DNA of 64,000 nt from Pseudomonas fluorescens. GTDB taxonomy: Bacteria > Pseudomonadota > Gammaproteobacteria > Pseudomonadales > Pseudomonadaceae. Below are positions 43,367-52,250 of the stretch, piece by piece. The position numbers and the translations under genes are program-made. Every line of letters begins with the position of its first letter. Positions within the stretch are counted from its first letter, which is position 1. The stretch is taken from the NCBI RefSeq assembly GCF_902497875.1, contig NZ_CABVHY010000008.1, positions 159,792 to 223,791 of the forward strand, written 5' to 3'. The notes under the pieces are model-generated. The model searched no databases, was not told the origin of the DNA, and was given only the letters and a program-made list of their open reading frames with translations.

Positions 43367-43816
43367 ATGGGTCAGCATCAGATAGCAGTGGAGCAGATCT
43401 GCAACCAACTCTATATCGACGCGGCGATCGATACCGTCTATGGCTATGTGACCCAGCCGGATCGCTGGCACGAGTGGCACCCCACCTCGCTGAGCGCCGA
43501 GACTGGCATCAGCGGTTCTTTGCCGGCAGGTCACCGGTTTACCGAAGTGATCGACCTGTTGGGCGTGCAAATCCCGATGAACTATCGCGTGCTGATCGCC
43601 CACCGGCCAGACGAATTCAAGACCCTGTTCAGCTCCGCGCCGGTAGACGGCAGTCTCCACTACCAACTTCATCGATGTGGCAGCGGCACGCTGTTCAAGC
43701 GCACGCTGCAGTACTCGACTCAAATGAACCTGGGCGGCCTGCGCCAACGGATGGTCGAATTGTCGGACACCGCCATGGGCAACCTCAAGAAAAGGCTGGA
43801 AGGCCGCGCTACCTGA
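43367..43816 (+). CDS. SRPBCC-family protein
   Basis: A 149-aa protein of the START/SRPBCC fold, the polyketide-cyclase-like type. The start IDAAIDTVYGYVTQPDRWHE has the typical beginning of this family, with the domain covering nearly the full length. Such proteins bind hydrophobic ligands; the ligand is unknown. The ATG follows aaggagg. Confidence 0.82.
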   Translation: MGQHQIAVEQICNQLYIDAAIDTVYGYVTQPDRWHEWHPTSLSAETGISGSLPAGHRFTEVIDLLGVQIPMNYRVLIAHRPDEFKTLFSSAPVDGSLHYQLHRCGSGTLFKRTLQYSTQMNLGGLRQRMVELSDTAMGNLKKRLEGRAT

Positions 43817-44005
43817 CAGATTTGTAATGCCCGCCTCAGTTGGCTGACAGCTTGAGCTGATTAGAGTCCGGACCCGCGGGCATCTCCGTATAACTTTGAA
43901 ACACAAGCAGCCTTCTTTGTCGGTGAAAATGGTCAGAATGCCCTCGGCTGGAAGGCACGTAAGGTTCCAAGCCCCTTGAATACACTGATCGACAAGAGAC
44001 TACCG

Positions 44006-44452
44006 ATGAAAACCACACTGCGCCTGGCAGCCCTTTGCGTCCTGTTCATCAGCTCACTGGCCCAGGCCGCCGAGCTGATTCCGATCGATGTGCACCGTGA
44101 TGCCAATTGCGGCTGCTGCAAAAAGTGGATCACTCATCTGCAAGACAACGGCTTCAAGGTCAACGACCATGTCGAAACCAACATGAGTGAAGTCAAGCAA
44201 CGCCTCGGCGTCCCGCCGCGCCTGGCCTCGTGCCATACCGGCGTGATCAATGGCAAGTTCGTCGAAGGGCATGTACCCGCCGAACAAGTGCTGGCCTTGA
44301 GTAAACGCTCCGACCTGCTCGGTGTAGCTGCCCCAGGCATGCCCATGGGCTCGCCGGGAATGGAAATGGATGGCATGGCTGATGCGTATCAGGTCATCGG
44401 CTTGAGCAAAAACGGCACCGACGAAGTGGTAGCCGACTACCCGGCCCATTAA
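44006..44452 (+). CDS. DUF411 periplasmic metal-binding protein
   Basis: A 148-aa protein with a signal peptide (MKTTLRLAALCVLFISSLAQ, cleaved near AQAA) and a DUF411 domain with the conserved NCGCCKKW motif, RLGVPPRLASCHT and GHVPAEQV. The C-terminal Met/Gly-rich stretch (APGMPMGSPGMEMDGM) may bind copper. Members are often in copper or heavy-metal resistance loci. The stop overlaps the ATG of the next gene by one base. Confidence 0.85.
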   Translation: MKTTLRLAALCVLFISSLAQAAELIPIDVHRDANCGCCKKWITHLQDNGFKVNDHVETNMSEVKQRLGVPPRLASCHTGVINGKFVEGHVPAEQVLALSKRSDLLGVAAPGMPMGSPGMEMDGMADAYQVIGLSKNGTDEVVADYPAH

Positions 44453-44886
44453 TGCTTGCAGGTTACCTCGGGCTGTTCCTCGCGGCGTTCGGCGCCGCCA
44501 CATTGCTGCCGTTGCAATCCGAGGCGGTGCTGGTGGGTCTGCTGCTCGGCGGCAAGCACCTGGCCTGGTTGCTGCTGTGCATTGCCATCACCGGCAATGT
44601 AATCGGCTCACTGGTGAATTGGTGGCTGGGGCGCGGCATCGAGCGATTTCGCGACAAGCGCTGGTTTCCGGTCAGTGCGCAATCACTGGAAAAGGCTCAA
44701 CGGCATTATCAGCGATATGGTCACTGGTCATTGCTGCTCAGCTGGGTGCCGATCATCGGCGATCCTCTGACCCTGGTCGCAGGGGTGCTGGGCGAGCCGT
44801 TCTGGCGCTTTATGTTGATCGTGACCCTGGCCAAGTCCGCCCGCTATCTGGTGTTGGCGTGGGTGACCCTGGGCTGGATGCAGTGA
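44452..44886 (+). CDS. YqaA/DedA-like membrane protein
   Basis: A 144-aa inner-membrane protein with three or four hydrophobic segments. FGAATLLPLQSEAVLVGLLL at the start and SWVPIIGDPLTLVAGVLGEP in the middle are characteristic of the YqaA subgroup of SNARE-associated/DedA proteins. Family members are involved in membrane lipid homeostasis; the exact role is unknown. The start overlaps the DUF411 stop, so both are made from one message. Confidence 0.85.
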   Translation: MLAGYLGLFLAAFGAATLLPLQSEAVLVGLLLGGKHLAWLLLCIAITGNVIGSLVNWWLGRGIERFRDKRWFPVSAQSLEKAQRHYQRYGHWSLLLSWVPIIGDPLTLVAGVLGEPFWRFMLIVTLAKSARYLVLAWVTLGWMQ

Positions 44887-44972
44887 ACATTTTGAGCCAA
44901 AGGACTGTCAGTGGTTAATCCCGGCTTAATCGCGCCTTTGCAGCCTCGACGGTTTCCCAACGGAGTTCGCCC

Positions 44973-45992
44973 ATGACCCGCTCACCTGCCCTCTGGCTGT
45001 CCGGCCTGTTGCTGACTACCGCTCTGCCCGCCTTCGCCGCTGAGGGCCCGGCCTACGGGCCAGAGCTTCAAGGCTTCGACTACCCCTACCCGGTCCAGCA
45101 CTTCGCCTTCGAGTCCCAGGGCAAGTCCCTGCAAATGGGCTACATGGACGTACCGGCCAGCGGCAAGGCCAACGGTCGCAGCGTGGTGCTGATGCACGGC
45201 AAGAATTTCTGTGGCGCCACCTGGGACACCTCGATCAAGGCCTTGAGCGAGGCCGGCTACCGGGTCATCGCCCCGGACCAGATCGGCTTCTGCACCTCCA
45301 GCAAGCCGGACAATTACCAGTACAGCTTCCAGCAACTGGCGAGCAACACCCATGCGCTTCTGGCCAAACTCGGCATCCAGCAAACCAGCGTGCTCGGCCA
45401 CTCCACCGGTGGCATGCTCGCCACCCGCTATGCCTTGCTCTATCCCGAACAGGTCGATCGCCTGGCGCTGGTCAATCCCATCGGCCTGGAAGACTGGAAA
45501 GCGCTCGGCGTGCCCCATCGCAGCGTCGATCAATGGTATGCGCGGGAATTGAAGGTGAACGCCGATGACATCCGTAACTACGAGCGAAGCACCTATTACG
45601 CCGGGCGCTGGAAGCCCGAGTTCGATCGTTGGGTCGATATGCTCGCCGGTCTGAACAAGGGTCCCGGGCATACCCAGGTGGCCTGGAACTCCGCGCTGAT
45701 CTACGACATGATTTTCACTCAGCCAGTGTTTTACGAGTTCAAGAACCTGCAAATGCCGACCCTGCTGCTGATCGGCACCGACGACACCACCGCGATCAAC
45801 AAGGACCTCGCCCCGGCAGCGGTCAAGGCGAAGATTGGCAACTATCATGTGCTTGGCAAAGAAGCCGCCAAACTCATCCCGCACTCGACGCTGGTGGAAT
45901 TCCCAGGCTTGGGCCATGCACCGCAGATGGAAGAACCGGCGCAATTTCACAAGGCACTGCTCGGCTGGCTCAACACCCAAACCATCCGTTAA
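44973..45992 (+). CDS. Secreted alpha/beta hydrolase
   Basis: A 339-aa protein with a signal peptide (about 1-23, ending PAFAAE) and an alpha/beta-hydrolase fold. The nucleophile is S144 in GHSTGG, the oxyanion region is VVLMHGKNFCGATW, the acid is likely in LLIGTDDTT and the histidine is in GLGHAPQ. The substrate is unknown; it would act in the periplasm or outside the cell. The ATG follows an acggag site. Confidence 0.9.
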   Translation: MTRSPALWLSGLLLTTALPAFAAEGPAYGPELQGFDYPYPVQHFAFESQGKSLQMGYMDVPASGKANGRSVVLMHGKNFCGATWDTSIKALSEAGYRVIAPDQIGFCTSSKPDNYQYSFQQLASNTHALLAKLGIQQTSVLGHSTGGMLATRYALLYPEQVDRLALVNPIGLEDWKALGVPHRSVDQWYARELKVNADDIRNYERSTYYAGRWKPEFDRWVDMLAGLNKGPGHTQVAWNSALIYDMIFTQPVFYEFKNLQMPTLLLIGTDDTTAINKDLAPAAVKAKIGNYHVLGKEAAKLIPHSTLVEFPGLGHAPQMEEPAQFHKALLGWLNTQTIR

Positions 45993-46798
45993 TTGTGGCG
46001 AGGAGGCTGCCCCCGCCGGCCGGTCCGCGCTCGGGCGCAGCCGTCGTAAAACCGGCTGATGCGGTCTACCTGAATAACCGCGACTGACCGTTTCAGGGCC
46101 GCTTCGCGAACCAACGGGGCAAGCCCTGATGCCAGCCGTTACGCGAACCGTAGCAGCTGGCGAAGCCTGCGTTCGAGCGCGCAGCGGTCGCAAGCAAGCG
46201 ATATGCGGTTCTCCTGAAAGGACAAAATTTGCCATTTCGCGACCTCTACGGGCTCGACCCCAGCCTTCGGCAGCTGCTACGAGAAATGCGTTAAGCCTGA
46301 AGAACTCAAGCCCCTCGCCACCGCCCTCTCGCCACAGGTCCAGCGCACCACAACAGTGCAACACATTTTCTCGCCGCCCCTCCATCTGGCAATCCCCTCA
46401 CCTTTTTCGCGCAGCGAACAAAAAAAAATGTCCCTACTCAGTGCACCTGTAAAACTTTTATGGTAGCCAATCAGCTCACTGGGCATTTTGTCGGACAATT
46501 TTGCCAAACCGACCTTCCCCGCTCTAACTTCTGGCCTAGACTCAGTTTCTCGGGCGAAAACCGATCGGCCAGTTGCATAAAAAAAGTCGAAACTTTCTGC
46601 CCGGACGAAAGGTCAGGTTAAAGGTAGGCCGTAATGCTTGGTGCAATCCTTGCAACGGCCAATCCACTCTTTATAGCTTCAGCGTACTCGGTGCCATTCG
46701 CCCGGTTGCGTAGCGCTTATGCGCGTGGCCACGGGAGTTGGCCAACCCTATCTCTGGTGATTCGCCAGGAACAGCTTAATAAAAAAGGGGAAAGACAG
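45993..46798. other. Gene-free region with degenerate REP elements and the glgA leader
   Basis: The first 300 bases hold decayed repeats: ttgtggcgaggaggctgccc at 45995, and the inverted pair gtagcagctggcgaagcctg (46150-46169) and cagccttcggcagctgctac (46261-46280). The rest (46440-46798) is the likely glgA promoter and leader. A weak AlgU-like pair (gaaactt at 46589, tcagg at 46613, 17 bases apart) is the only promoter-like signal I see. No convincing gene is present. Confidence 0.5.
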
Positions 46799-48367
46799 AT
46801 GATCAGTGCCGCTGTAGATACCCAGGGAGAACTTTCTCATCAGCAGGTCGATGATCCGGCGCAAATTCCGGTTCTCGCCACGGGTGGCAGGACGCTGCAG
46901 CCAGCGCTCAAGCACAATCCCAATAGAAAAAAAGTGCTGTTCGTCACTTCGGAAATTGCCGACCTGGTGAAAACCGGCGGCTTGGGCGACGTCTCTGCGG
47001 CGCTGCCCAGGGCCATGGCTCAACTGCATGATGTGCGAGTGCTGATTCCCGGCTACCCGCAGGTACTCAATAGCGAAAACCCGATCCATATCATCGGCGA
47101 GCTGGGCGGTCACGCGGCGCTGCCACCCTGCAAGATCGGGCGTATGGACATGCCGGACGGCCTGGTCATCTATGTGTTGATCTGCCCTGAACTGTTCGAG
47201 CGCGAAGGTACTCCCTACGGCGCCAACAACGGTCGCGACTGGCCGGACAACCACATCCGCTTCGCCCGCCTGGGCCTGGCCGCCGCCGACATCGCCGCCA
47301 ACCTGGCGCAAATTCATTGGTGCCCCGACCTGGTGCATGCCCACGACTGGCCGGCCGGCCTGGCACCGGCTTATATGCACTGGCGCGGTCAGCGCACACC
47401 GACGCTGTTTACCATTCATAACCTGGCCTACCAGGGCGTGGTCAGCCTCGCCTCTTGCCCCGAGCTGGGCATTCCGGCCCATGCCCTGCAACAGGACGGC
47501 ATGGAGTTCTACGGCAAAATGTCTTTCCTCAAGGCCGGCATGGCCTACTCGAGCCACATCACCACCGTCAGCGCGACCTACGCGCAGGAAATCACCACGC
47601 CGGCTTTCGGCTGCGGTCTCGATGGCTTCCTGGCCAGCAAGACCCAGCAAGGCCTGCTCAGCGGTATCCCCAACGGCATCGACGAAAGCTGGGAATCGGC
47701 CACCGATCCGCATCTGGTCTGCCCGTTCAGCATCGGTGACTGGGAGGGCAAGGCGGTCAATGCTGCCCATGTTCGCGAACTGTTCGGACTGGACGACAGC
47801 GAAGGCCCCTTGTTTGCCGTGGTCTCGCGCCTGGTGTACCAGAAAGGCCTGGACCTGACCGAAGGCGTGGCCGAGTTCATCGTCGCTTCGGGGGGCCAGA
47901 TCGCGATCATTGGCCGTGGCGAGCCGGAAGAAGAACAAGCCATGCGTGCCCTCGCCCTGCGTTTTCCCGGGCAGATCGGTGTGCGTATCGGCTTCAACGA
48001 AACCGACGCCCGACGCATGTTCGCCGGCAGCGATTTCCTGCTGATGCCTTCGCGGTACGAACCGTGCGGCCTGAGCCAGATGTATGCCCAGCGCTTCGGT
48101 TCATTGCCGGTGGCACGTAACACCGGCGGCCTGGCCGACACCATTGAAAACGGCGTGACCGGTTTTCTGTTCGACGAATCCACGGTGCCCAGCTATCAAG
48201 AGGCGCTGCAGCGCGCGTTCAAGATATTCGCCTACCCCGAACTGCTCAACGCCATGCGCTGCCGGGCCATGGCAGCGCCGTTCAACTGGTGCAAGGCGGT
48301 CGAACCCTACGCCGAACTCTACGAACAATTGGTGGCTAAAGCGCTGGGTAAAGCGGGCAAACAGTGA
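46799..48367 (+). CDS. glgA: Glycogen synthase GlgA
   Basis: A 522-aa GT5 glycosyltransferase that elongates alpha-1,4-glucan from ADP-glucose. The KTGGLGDVSAALPRA motif (ADP-glucose binding) is near residue 60, and GSDFLLMPSRYEPCGLSQMY and NTGGLADTIENGVTGF mark the C-terminal nucleotide-sugar domain. About 45 extra residues precede the usual start of the family. ATG 46799 was chosen for its aagggga site. It heads the treZ-malQ-treY gene series, the usual Pseudomonas arrangement. Confidence 0.95.
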   Translation: MISAAVDTQGELSHQQVDDPAQIPVLATGGRTLQPALKHNPNRKKVLFVTSEIADLVKTGGLGDVSAALPRAMAQLHDVRVLIPGYPQVLNSENPIHIIGELGGHAALPPCKIGRMDMPDGLVIYVLICPELFEREGTPYGANNGRDWPDNHIRFARLGLAAADIAANLAQIHWCPDLVHAHDWPAGLAPAYMHWRGQRTPTLFTIHNLAYQGVVSLASCPELGIPAHALQQDGMEFYGKMSFLKAGMAYSSHITTVSATYAQEITTPAFGCGLDGFLASKTQQGLLSGIPNGIDESWESATDPHLVCPFSIGDWEGKAVNAAHVRELFGLDDSEGPLFAVVSRLVYQKGLDLTEGVAEFIVASGGQIAIIGRGEPEEEQAMRALALRFPGQIGVRIGFNETDARRMFAGSDFLLMPSRYEPCGLSQMYAQRFGSLPVARNTGGLADTIENGVTGFLFDESTVPSYQEALQRAFKIFAYPELLNAMRCRAMAAPFNWCKAVEPYAELYEQLVAKALGKAGKQ

Positions 48368-48378
48368 GGTCTTCCTAG

Positions 48379-50172
48379 ATGCCGTTACGGACTCTGGAAA
48401 CCTGGCCCCACGGCGCAATCATGCTGGATGCAGAGCACACCCGCTTTGCCTTGTGGGCGCCAGATGCTTTTTATGTCAGTGTCGAACTGGAAGGCGGCGA
48501 GTCGCTGCCGCTGTTACCCCAAGCCGACGGCTGGTTCGTGATACAAACCCGTTGCCCCGCCGGTACCCGTTACCGTTTCAATATCGATGGCGAACTGCAA
48601 GTGCCTGATCCGGCCACCCGCGCTCAGGCCGGCGACGTGAATTCACCCAGCGTGGTGGTCGATCCTCTCGCCTACCGCTGGCAGCACAGCACATGGCAAG
48701 GCCGTCCGTGGCATGAGGCGGTGATCTATGAGCTGCATGTCGGCGTGCTGGGGGGTTACAGCGAGGTCGAGAAACACTTGCCGCGTCTCGCCGCGCTGGG
48801 CATCACCGCGATCGAGTTGATGCCGCTCGCGCAATTCCCCGGTGACCGCAACTGGGGATATGACGGGGTTTTCCCCTACGCACCACAAGCCTCCTACGGT
48901 ACGCCCGAACAGCTCAAGCAGCTGATCGACTGCGCCCACGGCCTGGGCCTGGCAGTTATTCTCGACGTGGTCTACAACCACTTCGGCCCGGACGGCAACT
49001 ACCTGCATCGCTACGCCAAAAGCTTTTTCCGCGAGGACAAGCACACCCCGTGGGGAGCGGCGATAGACTTTCGCCGCCGCGAAGTGCGTGACTTTTTCAT
49101 CGACAACGCGTTGATGTGGATTCTTGAATACCGCTTCGACGGCCTGCGCCTGGACGCGGTGCATGCCATCGATGATCCGGATTTCCTGCTGGAACTGGCA
49201 CAGCGTGTGCGGCAACAGATCGACCCGCCGCGACATGTCTGGCTGACTCTGGAAAACGAGTTCAATCAGGCCAGCCTGCTGGAGCAAGGCTTCGACGCCC
49301 AATGGAACGATGACGGGCATAACGCTTTACATGTGCTGTTGACCGGCGAAACCGACGCCTACTACGCCGACTTCGCCGAGCAACCCACCGAGAAGCTTGC
49401 TCGCTGTCTGAGCCAGGGCTTTGTCTACCAGGGCCATACCACCCGCCACGGCACCGCGCGCGGCGAACCCAGCGGGCACTTGCCACCCAGCGCCTTTGTG
49501 CTGTTCCTGCAAAACCACGACCAGATCGGCAACCGCGCAATGGGTGAACGACTGAACCACCTGGCGCCCCCGCAAGCGCTGCATGCCGCCACCGTGTTGT
49601 TGCTACTGGCGCCGATGATCCCCCTGATGTTCATGGGCGATGAAAACGCGGTCAGCGAGCCGTTCCTGTTTTTCACCAGCCACCACGGTGAACTGGCCGA
49701 GGCGGTTCGCCAGGGCCGGCGCAATGAATTCGCCGCCTTCAGCGCCTTCACCGATCCACATAAACGCGAGCAGATCCCCGATCCGAATGCTCCCGAGACT
49801 TTTCACGCTTCCCGTCCGGATCTCGCTCAAGCGACTGCCGATACGCAACGTGCGACTCAGGCGCTGTACCGGCAACTGCTGGAAATCCGTCATCGGCAAA
49901 TCATCCCACGCCTGCCCGGTGCCCAGGCACTCGGTGCCGAGGTCCTGGCCGAGGGAGCGCTCAGCGCGCGCTGGCGGCTGGGCGACGGCAGCCTGCTGCG
50001 CATCGACGTGAACCTCAGCGCCCAACCGCTGGTCCACTCATTACAAGACCTGGCACAGGTCCTTTTCGAATACCCGCAACAGGCATTTCGCCTACTGCAG
50101 CAGGGCACCCTCGCCCCGTACAGCGCGCTCGTCACTCTGACGGCGCCGCCCCCGACTGGAGAGCGCCCATGA
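48379..50172 (+). CDS. treZ: Malto-oligosyltrehalose trehalohydrolase TreZ
   Basis: A 597-aa GH13 enzyme that releases trehalose from maltooligosyl-trehalose made by TreY. The N-terminal CBM48-like domain (about 10-95) is followed by the catalytic barrel with D259 (GLRLDAVHAI), E292 (LTLENEFN) and D381 (LQNHDQIGNR). The signature GYDGVFPYAPQASYG is present. It is 11 bases after glgA, and its end overlaps the malQ start by four bases (ATGA). Confidence 0.95.
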   Translation: MPLRTLETWPHGAIMLDAEHTRFALWAPDAFYVSVELEGGESLPLLPQADGWFVIQTRCPAGTRYRFNIDGELQVPDPATRAQAGDVNSPSVVVDPLAYRWQHSTWQGRPWHEAVIYELHVGVLGGYSEVEKHLPRLAALGITAIELMPLAQFPGDRNWGYDGVFPYAPQASYGTPEQLKQLIDCAHGLGLAVILDVVYNHFGPDGNYLHRYAKSFFREDKHTPWGAAIDFRRREVRDFFIDNALMWILEYRFDGLRLDAVHAIDDPDFLLELAQRVRQQIDPPRHVWLTLENEFNQASLLEQGFDAQWNDDGHNALHVLLTGETDAYYADFAEQPTEKLARCLSQGFVYQGHTTRHGTARGEPSGHLPPSAFVLFLQNHDQIGNRAMGERLNHLAPPQALHAATVLLLLAPMIPLMFMGDENAVSEPFLFFTSHHGELAEAVRQGRRNEFAAFSAFTDPHKREQIPDPNAPETFHASRPDLAQATADTQRATQALYRQLLEIRHRQIIPRLPGAQALGAEVLAEGALSARWRLGDGSLLRIDVNLSAQPLVHSLQDLAQVLFEYPQQAFRLLQQGTLAPYSALVTLTAPPPTGERP

Positions 50173-52250
50173 GCGATACGCAACTGGAAATACTCGCCAG
50201 CCAAGCGGGCCTGGCAGTCGACTGGATCGATGCCAATGGCCGACCGCAAAAAGTCTCTCCCTCCGTACTGCGTGCAGTCCTCATCGGGCTCGGCCATCCT
50301 GCTTCGACGTCGCAGGAAATCGATGCCAGCCTGCTTCAGCTGCAACAAGTCCAACAGACCAAACGACTGCCACCGCTGTTGACCGCGGACTTTGGCAAGG
50401 GCCTCGATCTGGCGCACTACTTTGCCCCTGAAACACCCTGTGAAATTCACCTGGAAGACGGCGCCGTTCTGAACCTGAAACTGGATACCGAGGCCGTGCT
50501 GCCAGGGCTGGTTCCGGTTGGTTATCAAAGCGTCAGCATCGCCGGGCAACACTTCACCCTGGCTGTGGCGCCCAGCCATTGCTACAGCGTCGGCGATGCC
50601 GTCGACAGCCCGACGCCACGCGTCTGGGGGCTGAGTGTGCAGTTGTATTCGCTCAGACGTCCTGGTGATGGCGGCTTCGGCGACACCCTGGCCCTGGAAA
50701 ATCTTGCCCGGGTCGCCGGCGAACGCGGCGCCGATGCCTTGGCCATCAGCCCCTTGCACGCCATGTTCAGCAGTGATCATCAGCGTTACAGCCCCTACTC
50801 CCCCTCCAGCCGGCTGTTTCTCAACAGCCTGTATGCCGCACCCGGAGCGATTCTCGGTGAACGGGCGCTACGCACCGCGATTGACGCCACGGGCCTGGCC
50901 GAAGAGTTGCACCAACTGGAGCAGCAGCCTCTGATCGACTGGCCGACCGCGGCCGACGCCAAACAACGGCTGCTGCGGGCGCTGTATGACGGCTTCTGCC
51001 AGGGCGAGCATCCATTGCATGAAGACTTCAGCAGCTTTCGTCACAGCGCTGGCGAAGCGCTGGAAAACCACTGCCGGTTCGAGGCGCTGCAAGCCGAGCG
51101 CGCAGCCCGCGGCGAAAGCCTGGACTGGCGCGAGTGGCCAGAACAGTGGCGGGACCCACGCAGTGCGGCACTGGCCGAGTTCGCCGAACAAAACGCCGGG
51201 GACATCGGTTTCTTTGCCTTTTGCCAATGGCTGATCGCCCGTTGTCTGGAGCGCGCGCAAACCGCGGCGCGCAGCAGCGGCATGGGTATCGGCCTGATCG
51301 CCGATCTGGCGGTGGGTGCCGATGGCGGCGGCAGCCAGGCCTGGAGTCGCCAGGACGAACTGCTCGCGGAGCTGACAGTCGGCGCGCCCCCGGACACGCT
51401 CAACCGTACCGGTCAGGGCTGGGGCATTTCGGCATTCAGTCCCGAAGGGCTGGTGCGCAACGGCTTTCGCGCGTTCATCGAAATGCTTCGGGCCAACTTT
51501 GCTCATGCCGGCGGGCTGCGAATCGACCATGTGATGGGCCTGCAACGTCTGTGGGTGATCCCCCGGGGCGCGCCACCGCGTGACGGCGCCTACCTGTATT
51601 ACCCGGTCGACGACCTGCTGCGCCTGCTGACACTGGAGTCATTCCGGCATCAGGCGATCGTGCTTGGCGAAGACCTTGGTACCGTGCCGGATGGTCTGCA
51701 GGAAAAGCTCATCGCCCGTTCTATGCTCGGCATGCGCGTGCTGCTTTTTGAGCAGGACCACAACGTACGCTTCAAATCGACTCTCGAGTGGCCGGACAAC
51801 GCCCTGGCCACCACCAGCACCCATGACCTGCCAACGCTCAACGGCTGGTGGCACGGCCGCGATATCGAATGGCACGTACGCCTGGGGCACACCGATGCCC
51901 CCGCCGAAGCCCATTGGCGAGCACATCGACAACGCGAGCGTGAGGGTTTGCGCCGGGTCTTGAGCAAGGATCCACAGAACTTTCGCGAAGAGTCCCACGA
52001 AACCGACCAGATCCTCGACGCCAGCACTCGCTTCCTTGGCCACACTCGTGCGCCACTGGTGTTACTGCCACTGGAAGATGCCCTGGGCATCGACGAACAG
52101 GCCAACCTGCCCGGCACCACCGACAGCCATCCCAATTGGTGTCGACGCTTTGCCGGCGATAGCAAAACATTGCTGGATGACCCGGATGCCGCACGGCGCC
52201 TGGAAATGCTCGCCTGCGCTCGCCAGCAAGCTTTCGAGCGTGACCGATGA
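50169..52250 (+). CDS. malQ: 4-alpha-glucanotransferase MalQ
   Basis: A 693-aa GH77 amylomaltase that transfers maltooligosyl units and supplies chains for TreY. D453 (GLRIDHVMGL) and E501 (LGEDLGTVP) are the nucleophile and acid/base, and TSTHDLPTLNGWW holds the third carboxylate. The N-terminal part (1-150) is the extra domain of the bacterial long type. It overlaps both treZ and treY by ATGA, so the three are translationally coupled. Confidence 0.95.
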   Translation: MSDTQLEILASQAGLAVDWIDANGRPQKVSPSVLRAVLIGLGHPASTSQEIDASLLQLQQVQQTKRLPPLLTADFGKGLDLAHYFAPETPCEIHLEDGAVLNLKLDTEAVLPGLVPVGYQSVSIAGQHFTLAVAPSHCYSVGDAVDSPTPRVWGLSVQLYSLRRPGDGGFGDTLALENLARVAGERGADALAISPLHAMFSSDHQRYSPYSPSSRLFLNSLYAAPGAILGERALRTAIDATGLAEELHQLEQQPLIDWPTAADAKQRLLRALYDGFCQGEHPLHEDFSSFRHSAGEALENHCRFEALQAERAARGESLDWREWPEQWRDPRSAALAEFAEQNAGDIGFFAFCQWLIARCLERAQTAARSSGMGIGLIADLAVGADGGGSQAWSRQDELLAELTVGAPPDTLNRTGQGWGISAFSPEGLVRNGFRAFIEMLRANFAHAGGLRIDHVMGLQRLWVIPRGAPPRDGAYLYYPVDDLLRLLTLESFRHQAIVLGEDLGTVPDGLQEKLIARSMLGMRVLLFEQDHNVRFKSTLEWPDNALATTSTHDLPTLNGWWHGRDIEWHVRLGHTDAPAEAHWRAHRQREREGLRRVLSKDPQNFREESHETDQILDASTRFLGHTRAPLVLLPLEDALGIDEQANLPGTTDSHPNWCRRFAGDSKTLLDDPDAARRLEMLACARQQAFERDR

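Noticed and set aside
44982..46385. Open frame of 467 codons on the minus strand over the alpha/beta hydrolase and REP region
   Set aside because: Most of it is antisense to the hydrolase gene, and the rest runs through degenerate repeats.
46129..46452. Open frame of 107 codons in the region before glgA
   Set aside because: It lies over repeats, has no ribosome site and its text has no protein-like pattern.
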